Source: Arthrobacter sulfonylureivorans (GTDB lineage: Bacteria; Actinomycetota; Actinomycetes; Actinomycetales; Micrococcaceae). Taken from it: DNA of 64,000 nucleotides. The position numbers and the translations under genes were made by a program. Shown here one piece after another: positions 26,907 to 35,667 of the stretch (position 1 is its first letter; each line of letters begins with the position of its first letter). The DNA lies in NCBI GenBank assembly GCA_004000035.1, contig RJAE01000006.1:124001-188000 (forward strand), given 5' to 3'. The notes beneath the pieces are model-generated. The model was not told where the DNA came from. It searched no databases and saw only the letters and a program-made list of their open reading frames with translations.

Positions 26907-28382
26907 ATGAAAGACGTCCTAGAGGAGAAAGTTCCGCCCGGAGAGGTGGAGGCGGCAAAGGCCGTAGAGCCTGAGAGGATCTCGCCCAAGCGCGTCGCCG
27001 CCGTGATCACTGCGCTGGTGTTGTCAGCGCTGATCATGATCCTCAATGAGACTGTGCTGACCGTCGCCCTGCCCAACCTGATGGCGGATCTCAGCGTCCG
27101 GGCCACCACCGCGCAGTGGCTGACCACCGGGTTCATGCTCACCATGGCCGTCGTCATTCCGACCACCGGCTTCATGCTCCAGCGTTTCACCACCAAGAGC
27201 CTCTTCGTCGCCGCGATGCTGCTGTTTATCGCCGGCACGGCGCTGGCCACCATTGCGCCGACCTTCGCGGTCCTGCTGATCGCCCGCATCGTCCAGGCCG
27301 GCGGCACTGCCATCATCCTGCCGCTGCTGATGACCACCACCCTGACCTCCGTCCCGGTCCAGCACCGAGGCACGGTGATGGGCCTGAACTCCGTGGTCAT
27401 TTCCGTGGCTCCGGCCATCGGCCCCACCCTGTCCGGCGCCATCATCGACTCCTTGACCTGGCGCTGGGTGTTCGGACTGATGATCCCGGTTGCCATCATC
27501 GTTTTCCTCTTCGGCGTCTTCGCGATCAAGACCGGCAAGGAAACCCGCAAGGCTCCGCTTGATGTCCTCTCGGTCATCCTGTCCGCCTTCGCCTTCGGCG
27601 GCATCGTTTACGCACTCTCCTCCATAGCCGACCTGATGGAAGGCGCCTGGGCACCGCTCGTCGCCCTCGTTGTCGGCGTTATAGCGCTGGTGCTGTTCAT
27701 CAACCGCCAGCGTGCTCTCCGCAAGACCGAGTCGGACCTGCTGGATTTGCGTCCGTTCAAGGTGCACAACTTCCGCATCTCTGTGGTCATCGTCATGATC
27801 GCCATGGCGACCATGCTGGGCACCGTCATGGTCATGCCCATCTTCATGCAGAACGGCATGGGCCTGGGCACCCTGACGATCGGTTTGGCCCTGCTCCCGG
27901 GCGGGTTGATCCAGGGCATCGTTTCCCCGATCGTCGGCCGTATCTACGACAAGGTCGGCCCCCGTCCTATCGTCATTCCGGGCGCCGTCCTGCTGGCCGG
28001 CGGACAATGGCTGCTGGGCAGCGTCCACATTGACACCCCGATCGCCACGATCGTCGCCTTCCATACGGTGTTCTGCATCGGTATGGCCATGCTGATGACG
28101 CCGCTGATGACCGTTGCCTTGGGCGCCCTGCCGCGCGCGCAGTACGGCCACGGCAGCGCCATCATGAACACACTGCAGCAGCTGGCCGGCGCCGCCGGAA
28201 CCGCCGTGCTGATCGCGGCCATGACCATCGGCACCACCATAGCGTCCTCGAGCGGCATCGCTGACAACATCGCCCTGGTCGACGGCGTTCGCGTCGCCTT
28301 CACCGTCGGCGGCATCCTGGGCCTCGTTGCCATCGTGTTCGCCCCGTTCGTGCGCCGCCTGCAGCCGGAGGCAGACCACTAA
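26907..28382 (+). CDS. MFS drug exporter, DHA2 (14-TMS) family
   Basis: This 491-residue inner-membrane antiporter has about 14 transmembrane segments. ILNETVLTVALPNLM in the first helix is the DHA2 motif D1, TAQWLTTGFMLTMAVVIP the second helix, and VQHRGTVMGL the loop motif. It is expected to export drugs or other toxic compounds with protons. The start at 26907 has AGG at a suitable distance; ATG 26865 gives an alternative form 14 residues longer but lacks a ribosome site. It follows a MarR regulator and converges with a second MFS exporter. Confidence 0.9.
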   Translation: MKDVLEEKVPPGEVEAAKAVEPERISPKRVAAVITALVLSALIMILNETVLTVALPNLMADLSVRATTAQWLTTGFMLTMAVVIPTTGFMLQRFTTKSLFVAAMLLFIAGTALATIAPTFAVLLIARIVQAGGTAIILPLLMTTTLTSVPVQHRGTVMGLNSVVISVAPAIGPTLSGAIIDSLTWRWVFGLMIPVAIIVFLFGVFAIKTGKETRKAPLDVLSVILSAFAFGGIVYALSSIADLMEGAWAPLVALVVGVIALVLFINRQRALRKTESDLLDLRPFKVHNFRISVVIVMIAMATMLGTVMVMPIFMQNGMGLGTLTIGLALLPGGLIQGIVSPIVGRIYDKVGPRPIVIPGAVLLAGGQWLLGSVHIDTPIATIVAFHTVFCIGMAMLMTPLMTVALGALPRAQYGHGSAIMNTLQQLAGAAGTAVLIAAMTIGTTIASSSGIADNIALVDGVRVAFTVGGILGLVAIVFAPFVRRLQPEADH

Positions 28383-28408
28383 GCGTCCACGGTTCCTCCC
28401 CGCGCGAC

Positions 28409-28453
28409 ATAAGGAAGCCGCTCATCCCGATGGGGAATGACCGGCTTCCTTAT
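28409..28453. terminator. Bidirectional terminator between the two convergent MFS genes
   Basis: A 12-base perfect stem (28409-28420 with 28442-28453) has further pairing in its loop. It sits between stop codons at 28382 (plus strand) and 28479 (minus strand). Confidence 0.75.
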
Positions 28454-28478
28454 TACTGCGGCACGGGGCGAGGAGGGT

Positions 28479-30089
28479 CTAGGCGGCTTCCACCGCTTCT
28501 GCCTCCTGTTCGGTCTCGCGGACACCGTGCAGCCCGAAGAAGCTGAGCATGGCCGCAGCCAGAGCTGCGATGGCAACCACCAGGAAGGCCTGGGTGAATC
28601 CGCTGCCGAGAGCCTCCAACGCGAACTGGCTCGCACCCGACCCGGGAGCCCCGGCGGGGATGCTGTTCAGGGCGATCGGCCCGCCGGCTTCGGCGATGCC
28701 CATGGCCGGACCCAACTGATCCGGCGCCAGCCCCGAAGTCTGCAGCGAGCCCATCAATTGGCCGCCGGCGGCGGACAGTGCGATGGCGCCCACCAGCACG
28801 GGGCCCAGGGCGAAGCCCAGGTCGCGGAGCAGGTTGGTGGTGGCGCTGGCCATGCCGGTCAGCTCCCGCGGAACCGAGTTCACGGCAACGGCAGTCATCG
28901 GGCTCAGCGTGAAGGCAAAGCCCAGGCCAACCAGCAGGGACGGCAGGATGAAGGTGGTCACGTCGCGGTTGGTCACGTCTGCGTTGGAGTTGATCAAGGC
29001 GCCAACGCTCATGGCCAGGAATCCGAAGGTCATCAGCCAGCGGGAGGAGACCCGCGACTGGAGCCGGGACAGCACCGGGATCAACACGAACGCCGGGCCC
29101 TGCAGCAGCAGGAACAGCAAGCCGAGGTACAGCGGGTTCTGGTGCTGGACCGGGCCCAGCCACATGCTCGTGGAGAAGCAGGCGCCCAGGAAGGCGAACA
29201 TGCCGACCACGGCAACGATCGAGGAAATGGTGAACTGGCGGTTCAGGAACAACTTCAGTTCCAGCAGCGGAGATTCCACCCGCAGTTCGATGGCTACGAA
29301 GACAGCCAGCAGGGCGGCACCGGCGGCCAGGGCTGCCACCACGTGGGAGCTGGTCCAGCCGTCTTCCGGGCCCTGCACCAGGCCGAAAAGTATCAGGATC
29401 AGGCCCAGCGCGAAGGTGATCTGGCCCCAGATGTCCAGCCGGCGCTCCCGGGCCACCTTGGCCTCGGCAGAACGCAGGGCGGTCAGCAGTAGGGCGGCAA
29501 GGCCGGTGAGCACCACGACGGCGTACGCGCCACGCCACCAGCCGAAGCCGGCGAACATTCCGCCGAGCAGGGGCGACAGGGCCGAACCGGCGGACAGGAA
29601 TCCTGCCCAGATCGCGATGCCCCGCACCCGCTCCTGCATCGTCCGTGCCACTGACGCGACAAGGGCCAGCGACGCGGGGAAGATGGCGCCCGCGCCGAGG
29701 CCGTTGATGGCCGAGCCGATCCACATGGCCTGGACGGTCGGTGAAATCGCGCAGACCAGCGAACCGATCATGACCAGTACCGCACCGCCGAGGACCAGCT
29801 TGCGGTGGCCGTACTTGTCGCCAAGCACACCGAAGGTCAGTTCAAAGACCACCACGGGGATCATGAAGGCCGCGGTGATCCAGGTCAGCTGCGAACCGAA
29901 GGTGTTGAAGGTCAGCTGGAACTCGCCATTGAGGGCGCCCGGCAGTGCGTTGGCAATCTGCGCCACCATCACCGCCAGCGAGGCTGCGGCCAGGGTACCC
30001 TTGACGCGCGCTGGCCTGGCGTCCGCCGGCGGCGCCTGCGGCGGTGGATAGGACTGCGGTGACGTAACGGTCTCCTGGCCCTGGCTCAT
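28479..30089 (-). CDS. MFS transporter, 14-TMS drug exporter family
   Basis: This 536-residue membrane protein has a Pro-rich cytoplasmic N-terminus of about 27 residues and then about 14 transmembrane segments. FGVLGDKYGHRKLVLGGAVL is the MFS motif A loop, and INGLGAGAIFPASLALVAS fits motif C of exporters. It probably confers efflux of lipophilic compounds. The ATG at 30089 is preceded by AAGGAG, which decides it over the upstream in-frame start. The TetR gene is divergent, and a TTGACA promoter with repeats sits between. Confidence 0.9.
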   Translation of the reverse strand: MSQGQETVTSPQSYPPPQAPPADARPARVKGTLAAASLAVMVAQIANALPGALNGEFQLTFNTFGSQLTWITAAFMIPVVVFELTFGVLGDKYGHRKLVLGGAVLVMIGSLVCAISPTVQAMWIGSAINGLGAGAIFPASLALVASVARTMQERVRGIAIWAGFLSAGSALSPLLGGMFAGFGWWRGAYAVVVLTGLAALLLTALRSAEAKVARERRLDIWGQITFALGLILILFGLVQGPEDGWTSSHVVAALAAGAALLAVFVAIELRVESPLLELKLFLNRQFTISSIVAVVGMFAFLGACFSTSMWLGPVQHQNPLYLGLLFLLLQGPAFVLIPVLSRLQSRVSSRWLMTFGFLAMSVGALINSNADVTNRDVTTFILPSLLVGLGFAFTLSPMTAVAVNSVPRELTGMASATTNLLRDLGFALGPVLVGAIALSAAGGQLMGSLQTSGLAPDQLGPAMGIAEAGGPIALNSIPAGAPGSGASQFALEALGSGFTQAFLVVAIAALAAAMLSFFGLHGVRETEQEAEAVEAA

Positions 30090-30193
30090 ATGGAACTCCT
30101 TGATGGTGCTGTGCGGAACGGGTGGCTTGTTGCGCATCAACCTCTCTCGCGACGGTGCGAGCGAATGTGACCCGCGCAACAGGCTGTGATTGC

Positions 30194-30227
30194 GACAACA
30201 CTAGTGACTCAGACAACACGCTGTCAA
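30194..30227 (-). promoter_or_regulatory. Promoter and operator candidates of the MFS/TetR divergent region
   Basis: On the minus strand TTGACA (30222-30227) and TAGTGT (30198-30203) with an 18-base spacer make a strong promoter for the MFS gene. The -10 overlaps the perfect palindrome CACTAGTG (30199-30206). GACAACAC is repeated directly at 30194-30201 and 30212-30219, 18 bases apart. Either element could bind the TetR protein. Confidence 0.6.
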
Positions 30228-30361
30228 GTAAAAGTGCGCCGCGTCGTTTGCCGGTGCCAGGGGGGCGTAGATCCGCATCGCGCCGGGCGCAGCAGGCGTT
30301 CGGCGGAGCCGCTGTCCGCGCCGTAACATTCGCGCTGTCAAGAGACGGCACCGCCAACGAC

Positions 30362-30367
30362 TATCCT
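30362..30367 (+). promoter_or_regulatory. Candidate leaderless -10 element of the TetR gene
   Basis: TATCCT stands seven bases before the ATG at 30375, a spacing that would give a transcript starting at or one base before the start codon. Confidence 0.4.
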
Positions 30368-30374
30368 GTGACGC

Positions 30375-30965
30375 ATGGCAACACTGCGCGAAGTCCAGAA
30401 ACAGCAAACCAGGCAACTCCTCTTGGATACCGGTCTGGAACTCTTCGAGTCCAAGGGCTATGCGGCCACAACCATCGACGACATCGCGGCCGGGGCCGGC
30501 ACCACCAGGACCACCTTCTACCTGCACTTCGCGTCTAAGGCGCAACTGATGGGCGAGGTCGTCAAGACCGTGGACGCCATCCTGACCAGCGTGGATGACC
30601 CGTCGCTGTCAACAGTGGTGGAACTGGGCAAGCGCGACCTGGTCCGGACCTGGCTAAACCGGAAATTTGACCAGTGGGAAGCCACCCGACCGTACCTTCA
30701 TGCGGTCTATCAGGCGGCCCCGATTGAACCCGAGGTGGCCAGTACCCTGGAGGACTGGTTCCGCGACGTGGCCGCGGACATGACGTCCGGATTGGACAGG
30801 GCCGATCGTTTTGACCCGTCCAGCCGCAAAATCCGGTGCGTGCTCGCCTTCGGCCAACTCGAGTACCTGTCGCAGCGGTGGATCAGCACCGGCTGGTTTG
30901 TGGACCGCGAAACCTGCCTGGAGACGCTGACGGACTCCTGGTGCCACCTGCTCTCAGAGGACTAG
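30375..30965 (+). CDS. TetR family transcriptional regulator
   Basis: This 196-residue regulator has a TetR DNA-binding domain at residues 9-56 (LLLDTGLELFESKGYAATTI followed by DDIAAGAGTTRTTFYLHFASK). The ligand-binding C-terminal domain is helical and not assignable to a subfamily. It is divergent from an MFS exporter, which is the usual target arrangement, and is likely a repressor released by exported compounds. The 285-base gap between them holds the promoter and palindromes described separately. Confidence 0.93.
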   Translation: MATLREVQKQQTRQLLLDTGLELFESKGYAATTIDDIAAGAGTTRTTFYLHFASKAQLMGEVVKTVDAILTSVDDPSLSTVVELGKRDLVRTWLNRKFDQWEATRPYLHAVYQAAPIEPEVASTLEDWFRDVAADMTSGLDRADRFDPSSRKIRCVLAFGQLEYLSQRWISTGWFVDRETCLETLTDSWCHLLSED

Positions 30966-30988
30966 TCGGGCAGGATTAAGCGGGCAGG

Positions 30989-31555
30989 TTAGCGTTCGCG
31001 GGCTCCGGCCAGCAGCTCTGCTATCGCGCCCCGTCCCAATACGGGTTGGCGGTACTCGTCGCTGAGTATCTGCATCATGGAGCCGGCATAGTCTTCATTC
31101 GTCGAGGCAATGACGTCCTTGGCGTAGACCACGCGGAAGTTGTGGGCGAACGCATCGGCGGCCGTCTGCGCAACGCAGTTGTGGGTGGCGACGCCGGCCA
31201 GTACCAGGCGTTCCACGCCGGCCTCACGCAGCCGCTCCGCCAGATTGGTCCCGAAGAACGCGCTGTCGCGGGTCTTGACAACGCGTTCCAGGCCCTCTGT
31301 CTGCAGGCCCGGCAAGAATTCTGCCTGCTCGGACCCCTCGAACAGAAACCCCTGGCCATCGTCGAGCATGCTCAGGGTCCAGGTAGAGCGGTCCCTGTGG
31401 TGTTGCGTGTAGACAAGCAGCACTGGCACCTGCGCCGCCGTCGCGGTCCTGATCAGGAGATTTGCGGCTTCGACCACGGTTTCCTGCCGGCTGGCCAATG
31501 CAGGGTCCTCGAAGTACGCGTTCTGCAAATCGATCATCAGCACCGCAGTTTTCAT
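30989..31555 (-). CDS. Isochorismatase-family cysteine hydrolase
   Basis: This 188-residue protein has the isochorismatase-like hydrolase fold. The catalytic triad is visible: Asp9 in LMIDLQNAYF, Lys in RVVKTRDSAF, and Cys in GVATHNCVAQTA, where the residue before the Cys loop forms a cis-peptide. Family members hydrolyse isochorismate, nicotinamide, N-carbamoyl amides or peroxyureidoacrylate. Nothing nearby identifies the substrate. The protein is cytoplasmic. It converges with the TetR gene, 23 bases apart. Confidence 0.9.
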   Translation of the reverse strand: MKTAVLMIDLQNAYFEDPALASRQETVVEAANLLIRTATAAQVPVLLVYTQHHRDRSTWTLSMLDDGQGFLFEGSEQAEFLPGLQTEGLERVVKTRDSAFFGTNLAERLREAGVERLVLAGVATHNCVAQTAADAFAHNFRVVYAKDVIASTNEDYAGSMMQILSDEYRQPVLGRGAIAELLAGARER

Positions 31556-31677
31556 GCCCTCCGCCTTCCGCCGGCCGTCATTGCTTCCATCCTGTCAGGT
31601 GTCCTGTGCAGTTTCGGTCTTGACGCGCCAGCAGGCACAGGGTGTGGTGTGTAGTACGGGCCGAAAGGACATCATCC

Positions 31678-31809
31678 ATGCATTCGCTCTGGCTGGATGC
31701 CGCCGCCGGTCCGAAGCCAGTTCGGACCGGCCGTTTGCACGGGTCCCGCTTCAGCGCCGACGGAAAGGTGCTGGAAGGTCCAGTCGTCAAGGACCTGGCG
31801 GGAGGGTAG
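31678..31809 (+). pseudogene. Rieske-type iron-sulfur protein remnant
   Basis: A 43-codon frame with AAAGGA before its ATG ends in LHGSRFSADGKVLEGPVVKD. This closely matches the second half of the C-terminal Rieske [2Fe-2S] motif (CxCHGSxF...G.VL.GP). The two cluster cysteines and the upstream CTH box are absent, and the frame stops where Rieske proteins continue. I read it as the decayed 3' part of a Rieske gene, though a real short peptide gene cannot be excluded. The rest of the 31556-31849 gap shows nothing else. Confidence 0.4.
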
Positions 31810-31836
31810 CGCCTTGGGTTCGCGCCATCGCACCGG

Positions 31837-31842
31837 TACGCT
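31837..31842 (+). promoter_or_regulatory. Candidate leaderless -10 element of the PstS-like gene
   Basis: TACGCT lies seven bases before the ATG at 31850, with no Shine-Dalgarno sequence between them. Confidence 0.35.
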
Positions 31843-31849
31843 GGTCCGG

Positions 31850-32965
31850 ATGCCTGAGCTGAAACACCGCGCGGCCGCCCTAGGGACCGCCGCCCTCATA
31901 TCCTTGTCCTTGGCCGCCTGCGGTTCCGATTACCCACTGGGTCCGGCGCAAGAATCCGCCGCGGAGCAGGGCTCCTCGCTTTCCGGCACACTGACCGGAG
32001 CCGGAGCATCTTCCCAGAATGCCGCCATGGACGCATGGGTGGCCGGCTTCGGTCTGCTCCACAGCGACGCGCAGGTGCAGTATTCGCCCGACGGCTCCGG
32101 TGCCGGCCGCACCGCTTTCTTGGCCGGCGCTGTCGATTTCGCAGGGTCGGATGCGTACTTGGATGACGAGGAGCTGGAACGGTCGCGGAAGATCTGCGGC
32201 CCGGACGGCGCATTCGACGTTCCGGCGTACATTTCACCGATCGCCGTCGCGTTCAACCTACCGGGCATCACCGAGTTGAATTTGGACGCCGAGACCATCT
32301 CAAAAATCTTCCAAGGAGAGATCAAATCCTGGGACGACCCGGCCATCGCACAGTACAACCCGGGCGTTAAGCTGCCCGATCTGCCGGTCACTCCGGTGAA
32401 CCGCTCGGAGGACTCCGGCACCACGGAGACCTTCACCGAGTATCTTCATGCCGTCGTGCCCGATACGTGGACGGCAGAGCCGAGCGACACGTGGCCCGCA
32501 GAATTCGCCGGCGAAAACGCCCAGGGGACCACCGGCGTCGTCAGCATGGTGGCCGGGACCAAAGGCGCCGTAACCTACGCCGACGATTCCGCCGTCGGTG
32601 CTCCGCTGGGCAAGGTCAGCCTCAAAGTGGGCGATGGCTTTGTGCCGGTCAGCGCCGAAGCAGCCGCCACGGCGCTCGACCAGGCCAAGCAGGTCCAGGG
32701 CAGGCCGGCGCACGATCTGGCCTTGGAATTGGACCGGGCGACCACCGCGGCCGGTGCCTACCCCCTGATGCTGGTGTCTTACCACATCTACTGCACTACC
32801 TATGAGGACCAGAGCAAGGTGGACCTGGTCAAGGCCTTCGGGCACTACGTCCTGAGCCCCGAAGGCCAGGCAGATGCCGCGAAGTCCGCCAAGAGTGCGC
32901 CGCTGTCCGAGGAGTTGGCGCAGCGGGCCGCGGACTCGATCGACCGGATCAGCGCGCGTTCCTGA
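31850..32965 (+). CDS. PstS-like phosphate-binding lipoprotein
   Basis: This 371-residue exported lipoprotein has a signal peptide of about 22 residues ending in LSLAAC, where the Cys is the lipidation site. The mature part is a periplasmic-binding-protein fold of the PstS type: LTGAGASSQNAAMDAW, VDFAGSDAYLDDEE, FQGEIKSWDDPAI and VNRSEDSGTTETFTEYL are the conserved phosphate-binding loops. It should bind phosphate outside the membrane. No pstC, pstA or pstB genes are adjacent, so it must serve a distant permease or act as an extra binding protein. Confidence 0.9.
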   Translation: MPELKHRAAALGTAALISLSLAACGSDYPLGPAQESAAEQGSSLSGTLTGAGASSQNAAMDAWVAGFGLLHSDAQVQYSPDGSGAGRTAFLAGAVDFAGSDAYLDDEELERSRKICGPDGAFDVPAYISPIAVAFNLPGITELNLDAETISKIFQGEIKSWDDPAIAQYNPGVKLPDLPVTPVNRSEDSGTTETFTEYLHAVVPDTWTAEPSDTWPAEFAGENAQGTTGVVSMVAGTKGAVTYADDSAVGAPLGKVSLKVGDGFVPVSAEAAATALDQAKQVQGRPAHDLALELDRATTAAGAYPLMLVSYHIYCTTYEDQSKVDLVKAFGHYVLSPEGQADAAKSAKSAPLSEELAQRAADSIDRISARS

Positions 32966-33016
32966 CCGCTGACCTCGGCGGCCGACTTCCGGCTTCCGGG
33001 CCGCGTGACGGAAGCG

Positions 33017-33721
33017 CTAGCTGCCTGAACCGGGGCTGTCGTCCGTGGCCCGCGGTTCGCGCAGCGCGGGGTCATCCAGCATCGGATCGTCGGCCCACTC
33101 GCGCGGTTCGTCGTGGCCTTCCCGGGCCTGGCCCTGTTTCCTGCCGTGCAGTCTCCGGCGCTCCGCCTCGCTCAGGTCGGGGTCGCGCCTGTACGCGTAG
33201 GTGTCCTCGTTGCGGGGGATGTCTGGCTGCGACGATTGCTTCGGCGGGAAGCCGCCCGCAAAGGTCCCGCCGTAGAAGTTCTTGTCGCCCAGGTCATGGG
33301 TTTCGGATCCGCCGGATTCCACGAATTCCTTAAAGCGCCACAGCTCGTTGCGCACTTCCCGGTGGTCCGAGCCCAGAGTGGACCCTGCCTTCTCCAGCAG
33401 CGAACCCGGCTGCCAGTCGATATGGACGTGCATGGACGTGGTGTCGGCGTCGACCGCTCCGAAGGTCACCGTCCCGCCGTGCCTGACGCCGCCTTCGCCG
33501 CTCCAGACAATCCGCTGCCCGGGCACTTCCTCGGTCACAGTGGTGTCGAATTCGCGCTGCGCGCCGCCCACTTTCGTGACCCAATGGTGGGTGGTGTCGG
33601 ATGTCCGGATCACGGACTTCACGCCGTGCATGAACGAGGGAAAGGACTCGAAGCGCAGCCACTCGGCGTAGACCGTCTGGGCGGGCCGGGCGATCTCAAC
33701 GGTTTCATCTACAGTTGCCAT
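33017..33721 (-). CDS. SRPBCC (START-like) family protein with charged C-terminal tail
   Basis: This 234-residue protein has an SRPBCC/polyketide cyclase-type helix-grip domain at about residues 1-150 (TVDETVEIARPAQTVYAEWL opening, FPSFMHGVKSV, then the long C-terminal helix with WRFKEFVES). The last 75 residues are hydrophilic and rich in Arg, Glu and Asp, likely disordered. The domain binds hydrophobic ligands; the ligand is unknown. Two ATGs are six bases apart. GAGG placed six bases before 33721 favours that start. Confidence 0.82.
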   Translation of the reverse strand: MATVDETVEIARPAQTVYAEWLRFESFPSFMHGVKSVIRTSDTTHHWVTKVGGAQREFDTTVTEEVPGQRIVWSGEGGVRHGGTVTFGAVDADTTSMHVHIDWQPGSLLEKAGSTLGSDHREVRNELWRFKEFVESGGSETHDLGDKNFYGGTFAGGFPPKQSSQPDIPRNEDTYAYRRDPDLSEAERRRLHGRKQGQAREGHDEPREWADDPMLDDPALREPRATDDSPGSGS

Positions 33722-33948
33722 GATCATCCTCAATCCGCTGAGGAACGGCGTCGCGTGCACCGCTTTCATCAGCTGCCACTGGGCTTAACGCTACAGAACG
33801 GCCGCTGGCACGGCAACGAATTGCCACGTTTGCTGAGCATTCGACGCCGGCCGCCGCCGAAATCCCACTGGTGCCGGGCGCAGGCGGACCGGCGACTTGC
33901 ATTAGGTAGTCTGTGTGGTAAGCCACTGCGTTGATGTGAGGGGGAGGT

Positions 33949-35622
33949 ATGCCGCGCTGTTTTCCGGAACAGCCTGAGTTCGGCCGGGACCGGCATGCCG
34001 AACGGGAAGTCTGGGAGTCACTGGTGCGTACGCTGCCGCCGTCCGCCGCGCTGCTGCACTCCGTCAACATCATCGAGAACGGCACCGAGCGGGAGATCGA
34101 CCTGCTCGTCATTTGGCCCGGCGTCGGTATCGCAGCGATCGAAGTCAAGGGCGGCCATGTCAGCTACGAGGCGGGGCAGTGGTACCAGGCCAGCAACGGC
34201 CAGCAGCACCGCATCAAAGATCCGCTGGTCCAGGTCCAGGACGGCCGGCACATGCTCCAGCGCTATCTCGGCGCCCAACTGGGACTCGGCCGGCAGGTCC
34301 GTTTCGCGCATTTGCTGGCTTTTCCCTACACGTCCGTACCCCGGCACTGGGACATCCCCGGTCTGAGGCGCGCGATGGTGATCGGCAGCCAGGACCTGAA
34401 GTATCCGGACGATACAGTCCGGGAAGCGATCAACTTCTGCGGCGACGGCGACGGCGACACCACGCCGGTCATCGCCGAACGCATTCTGGCGCAACTGACC
34501 CGCCCACTGCCCGGCAACGGTGCCCTCTCCGCGGCAGCGGAGCACGAAGGCCGCGCCGAGCAGATGACCCGCGACCAGGCGGCGATCCTTGATGTCCTGA
34601 AAAACCAGCCGCGGGCACGGATCATTGGCGGCGCGGGGACGGGCAAGACGTGGCTGGCGTTGGAACAGGCCCGCCGTCTGGCCCGCGCCGGAAAGCGGGT
34701 GGCGCTGCTCTGCTACAGCCGCGGCCTGGCCCGCTACTTCGAGACGGAAACCGCTGGCTGGAAGCCGGCCGACCGGCCGGCCCACGTGGGCATGTTCCAC
34801 GACCTGCCGGTGCGCTGGGGCGCGCACCATCCGCTGGATCCCCGGCTGCTGACCAACCAGTACTACGAGCATTACCTGCCCCGGACGCTCAAACGCCTGG
34901 CTAAGAACCAGCCGGCCGCGGAGCTCTTCGACGCCATCGTGGTCGATGAAGGCCAGGACTTCGGTGCGCTCTGGTGGGAATCCGTATTGGTGTGCCTGAA
35001 GGATCCCGCCGCCGGTGGGTTGTATGTCTTCATGGACGAGGACCAGCGGATCTTCGGCCGCGAGGGACGGCCGCCGATCGAGGCGCCACCCTACGTACTG
35101 AATGAGAACCTGAGGAATACCAAGCAAATCGCTGCGCTGTCCGGCGCACTGTCCACCGAACTGGCAATTCCCCGGGGCCTCTCCGGCCCCCGGATCCGGT
35201 TGGTGGAGGCACCGGCCGGATCCGTGATCGAGCGGGCGGACGATGCCGTCAATCAGCTGATTGAGCGGGAGGGCTGGGCCCCGCAGCAGGTGGCCCTGCT
35301 GACCACCAAGCGAAAGCACCCGGTCCAGCAGCAGGACGTGGATGCGCTGGGCTGGCGAGGATACTGGGACGCCTTCTTCGACGACAACGATGTGTTCTAC
35401 GGAAACGTGCTTGGTTTCAAAGGACTGGAACGTTCCGTGGTGGTGCTGGCAGTCAACGGGTTCGCCGATCCGGAGCGGGCCCGCGAGATGCTCTATGTGG
35501 GGGCCTCCCGCGCACGCAGCCTGCTGGTGATTGTCGGCGAACGTTCCGTCCTGTCCGCCATCGGCGGCCCCGCCGTCATCAAGCGGCTGACCCAGACGGA
35601 AGCGTGGCGTCCGGAGCATTAG
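33949..35622 (+). CDS. NERD nuclease domain fused to a UvrD/Rep-type helicase
   Basis: This 557-residue fusion has an N-terminal NERD domain with EREIDLLVI and IAAIEVKGGH (Asp51, Glu65, Lys67), a PD-(D/E)xK nuclease centre. After about residue 215 comes an SF1 helicase-like ATPase: Walker A GGAGTGKT (about 228-235), Walker B VVDEGQDF (about 331-338), motif III FMDEDQRIF, NENLRNTKQIA, and motif VI YVGASRARSLL. Some SF1A motifs are compact. Such proteins are predicted to process nucleic acid ends or restrict foreign DNA; a role here is inferred. GGGGAGGT precedes the ATG. It has no partner genes. Confidence 0.88.
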   Translation: MPRCFPEQPEFGRDRHAEREVWESLVRTLPPSAALLHSVNIIENGTEREIDLLVIWPGVGIAAIEVKGGHVSYEAGQWYQASNGQQHRIKDPLVQVQDGRHMLQRYLGAQLGLGRQVRFAHLLAFPYTSVPRHWDIPGLRRAMVIGSQDLKYPDDTVREAINFCGDGDGDTTPVIAERILAQLTRPLPGNGALSAAAEHEGRAEQMTRDQAAILDVLKNQPRARIIGGAGTGKTWLALEQARRLARAGKRVALLCYSRGLARYFETETAGWKPADRPAHVGMFHDLPVRWGAHHPLDPRLLTNQYYEHYLPRTLKRLAKNQPAAELFDAIVVDEGQDFGALWWESVLVCLKDPAAGGLYVFMDEDQRIFGREGRPPIEAPPYVLNENLRNTKQIAALSGALSTELAIPRGLSGPRIRLVEAPAGSVIERADDAVNQLIEREGWAPQQVALLTTKRKHPVQQQDVDALGWRGYWDAFFDDNDVFYGNVLGFKGLERSVVVLAVNGFADPERAREMLYVGASRARSLLVIVGERSVLSAIGGPAVIKRLTQTEAWRPEH

Positions 35623-35667
35623 CGGCGGACAGCCAGGCACCCATTGACTTTCCGTGGCGTTCGGAGG

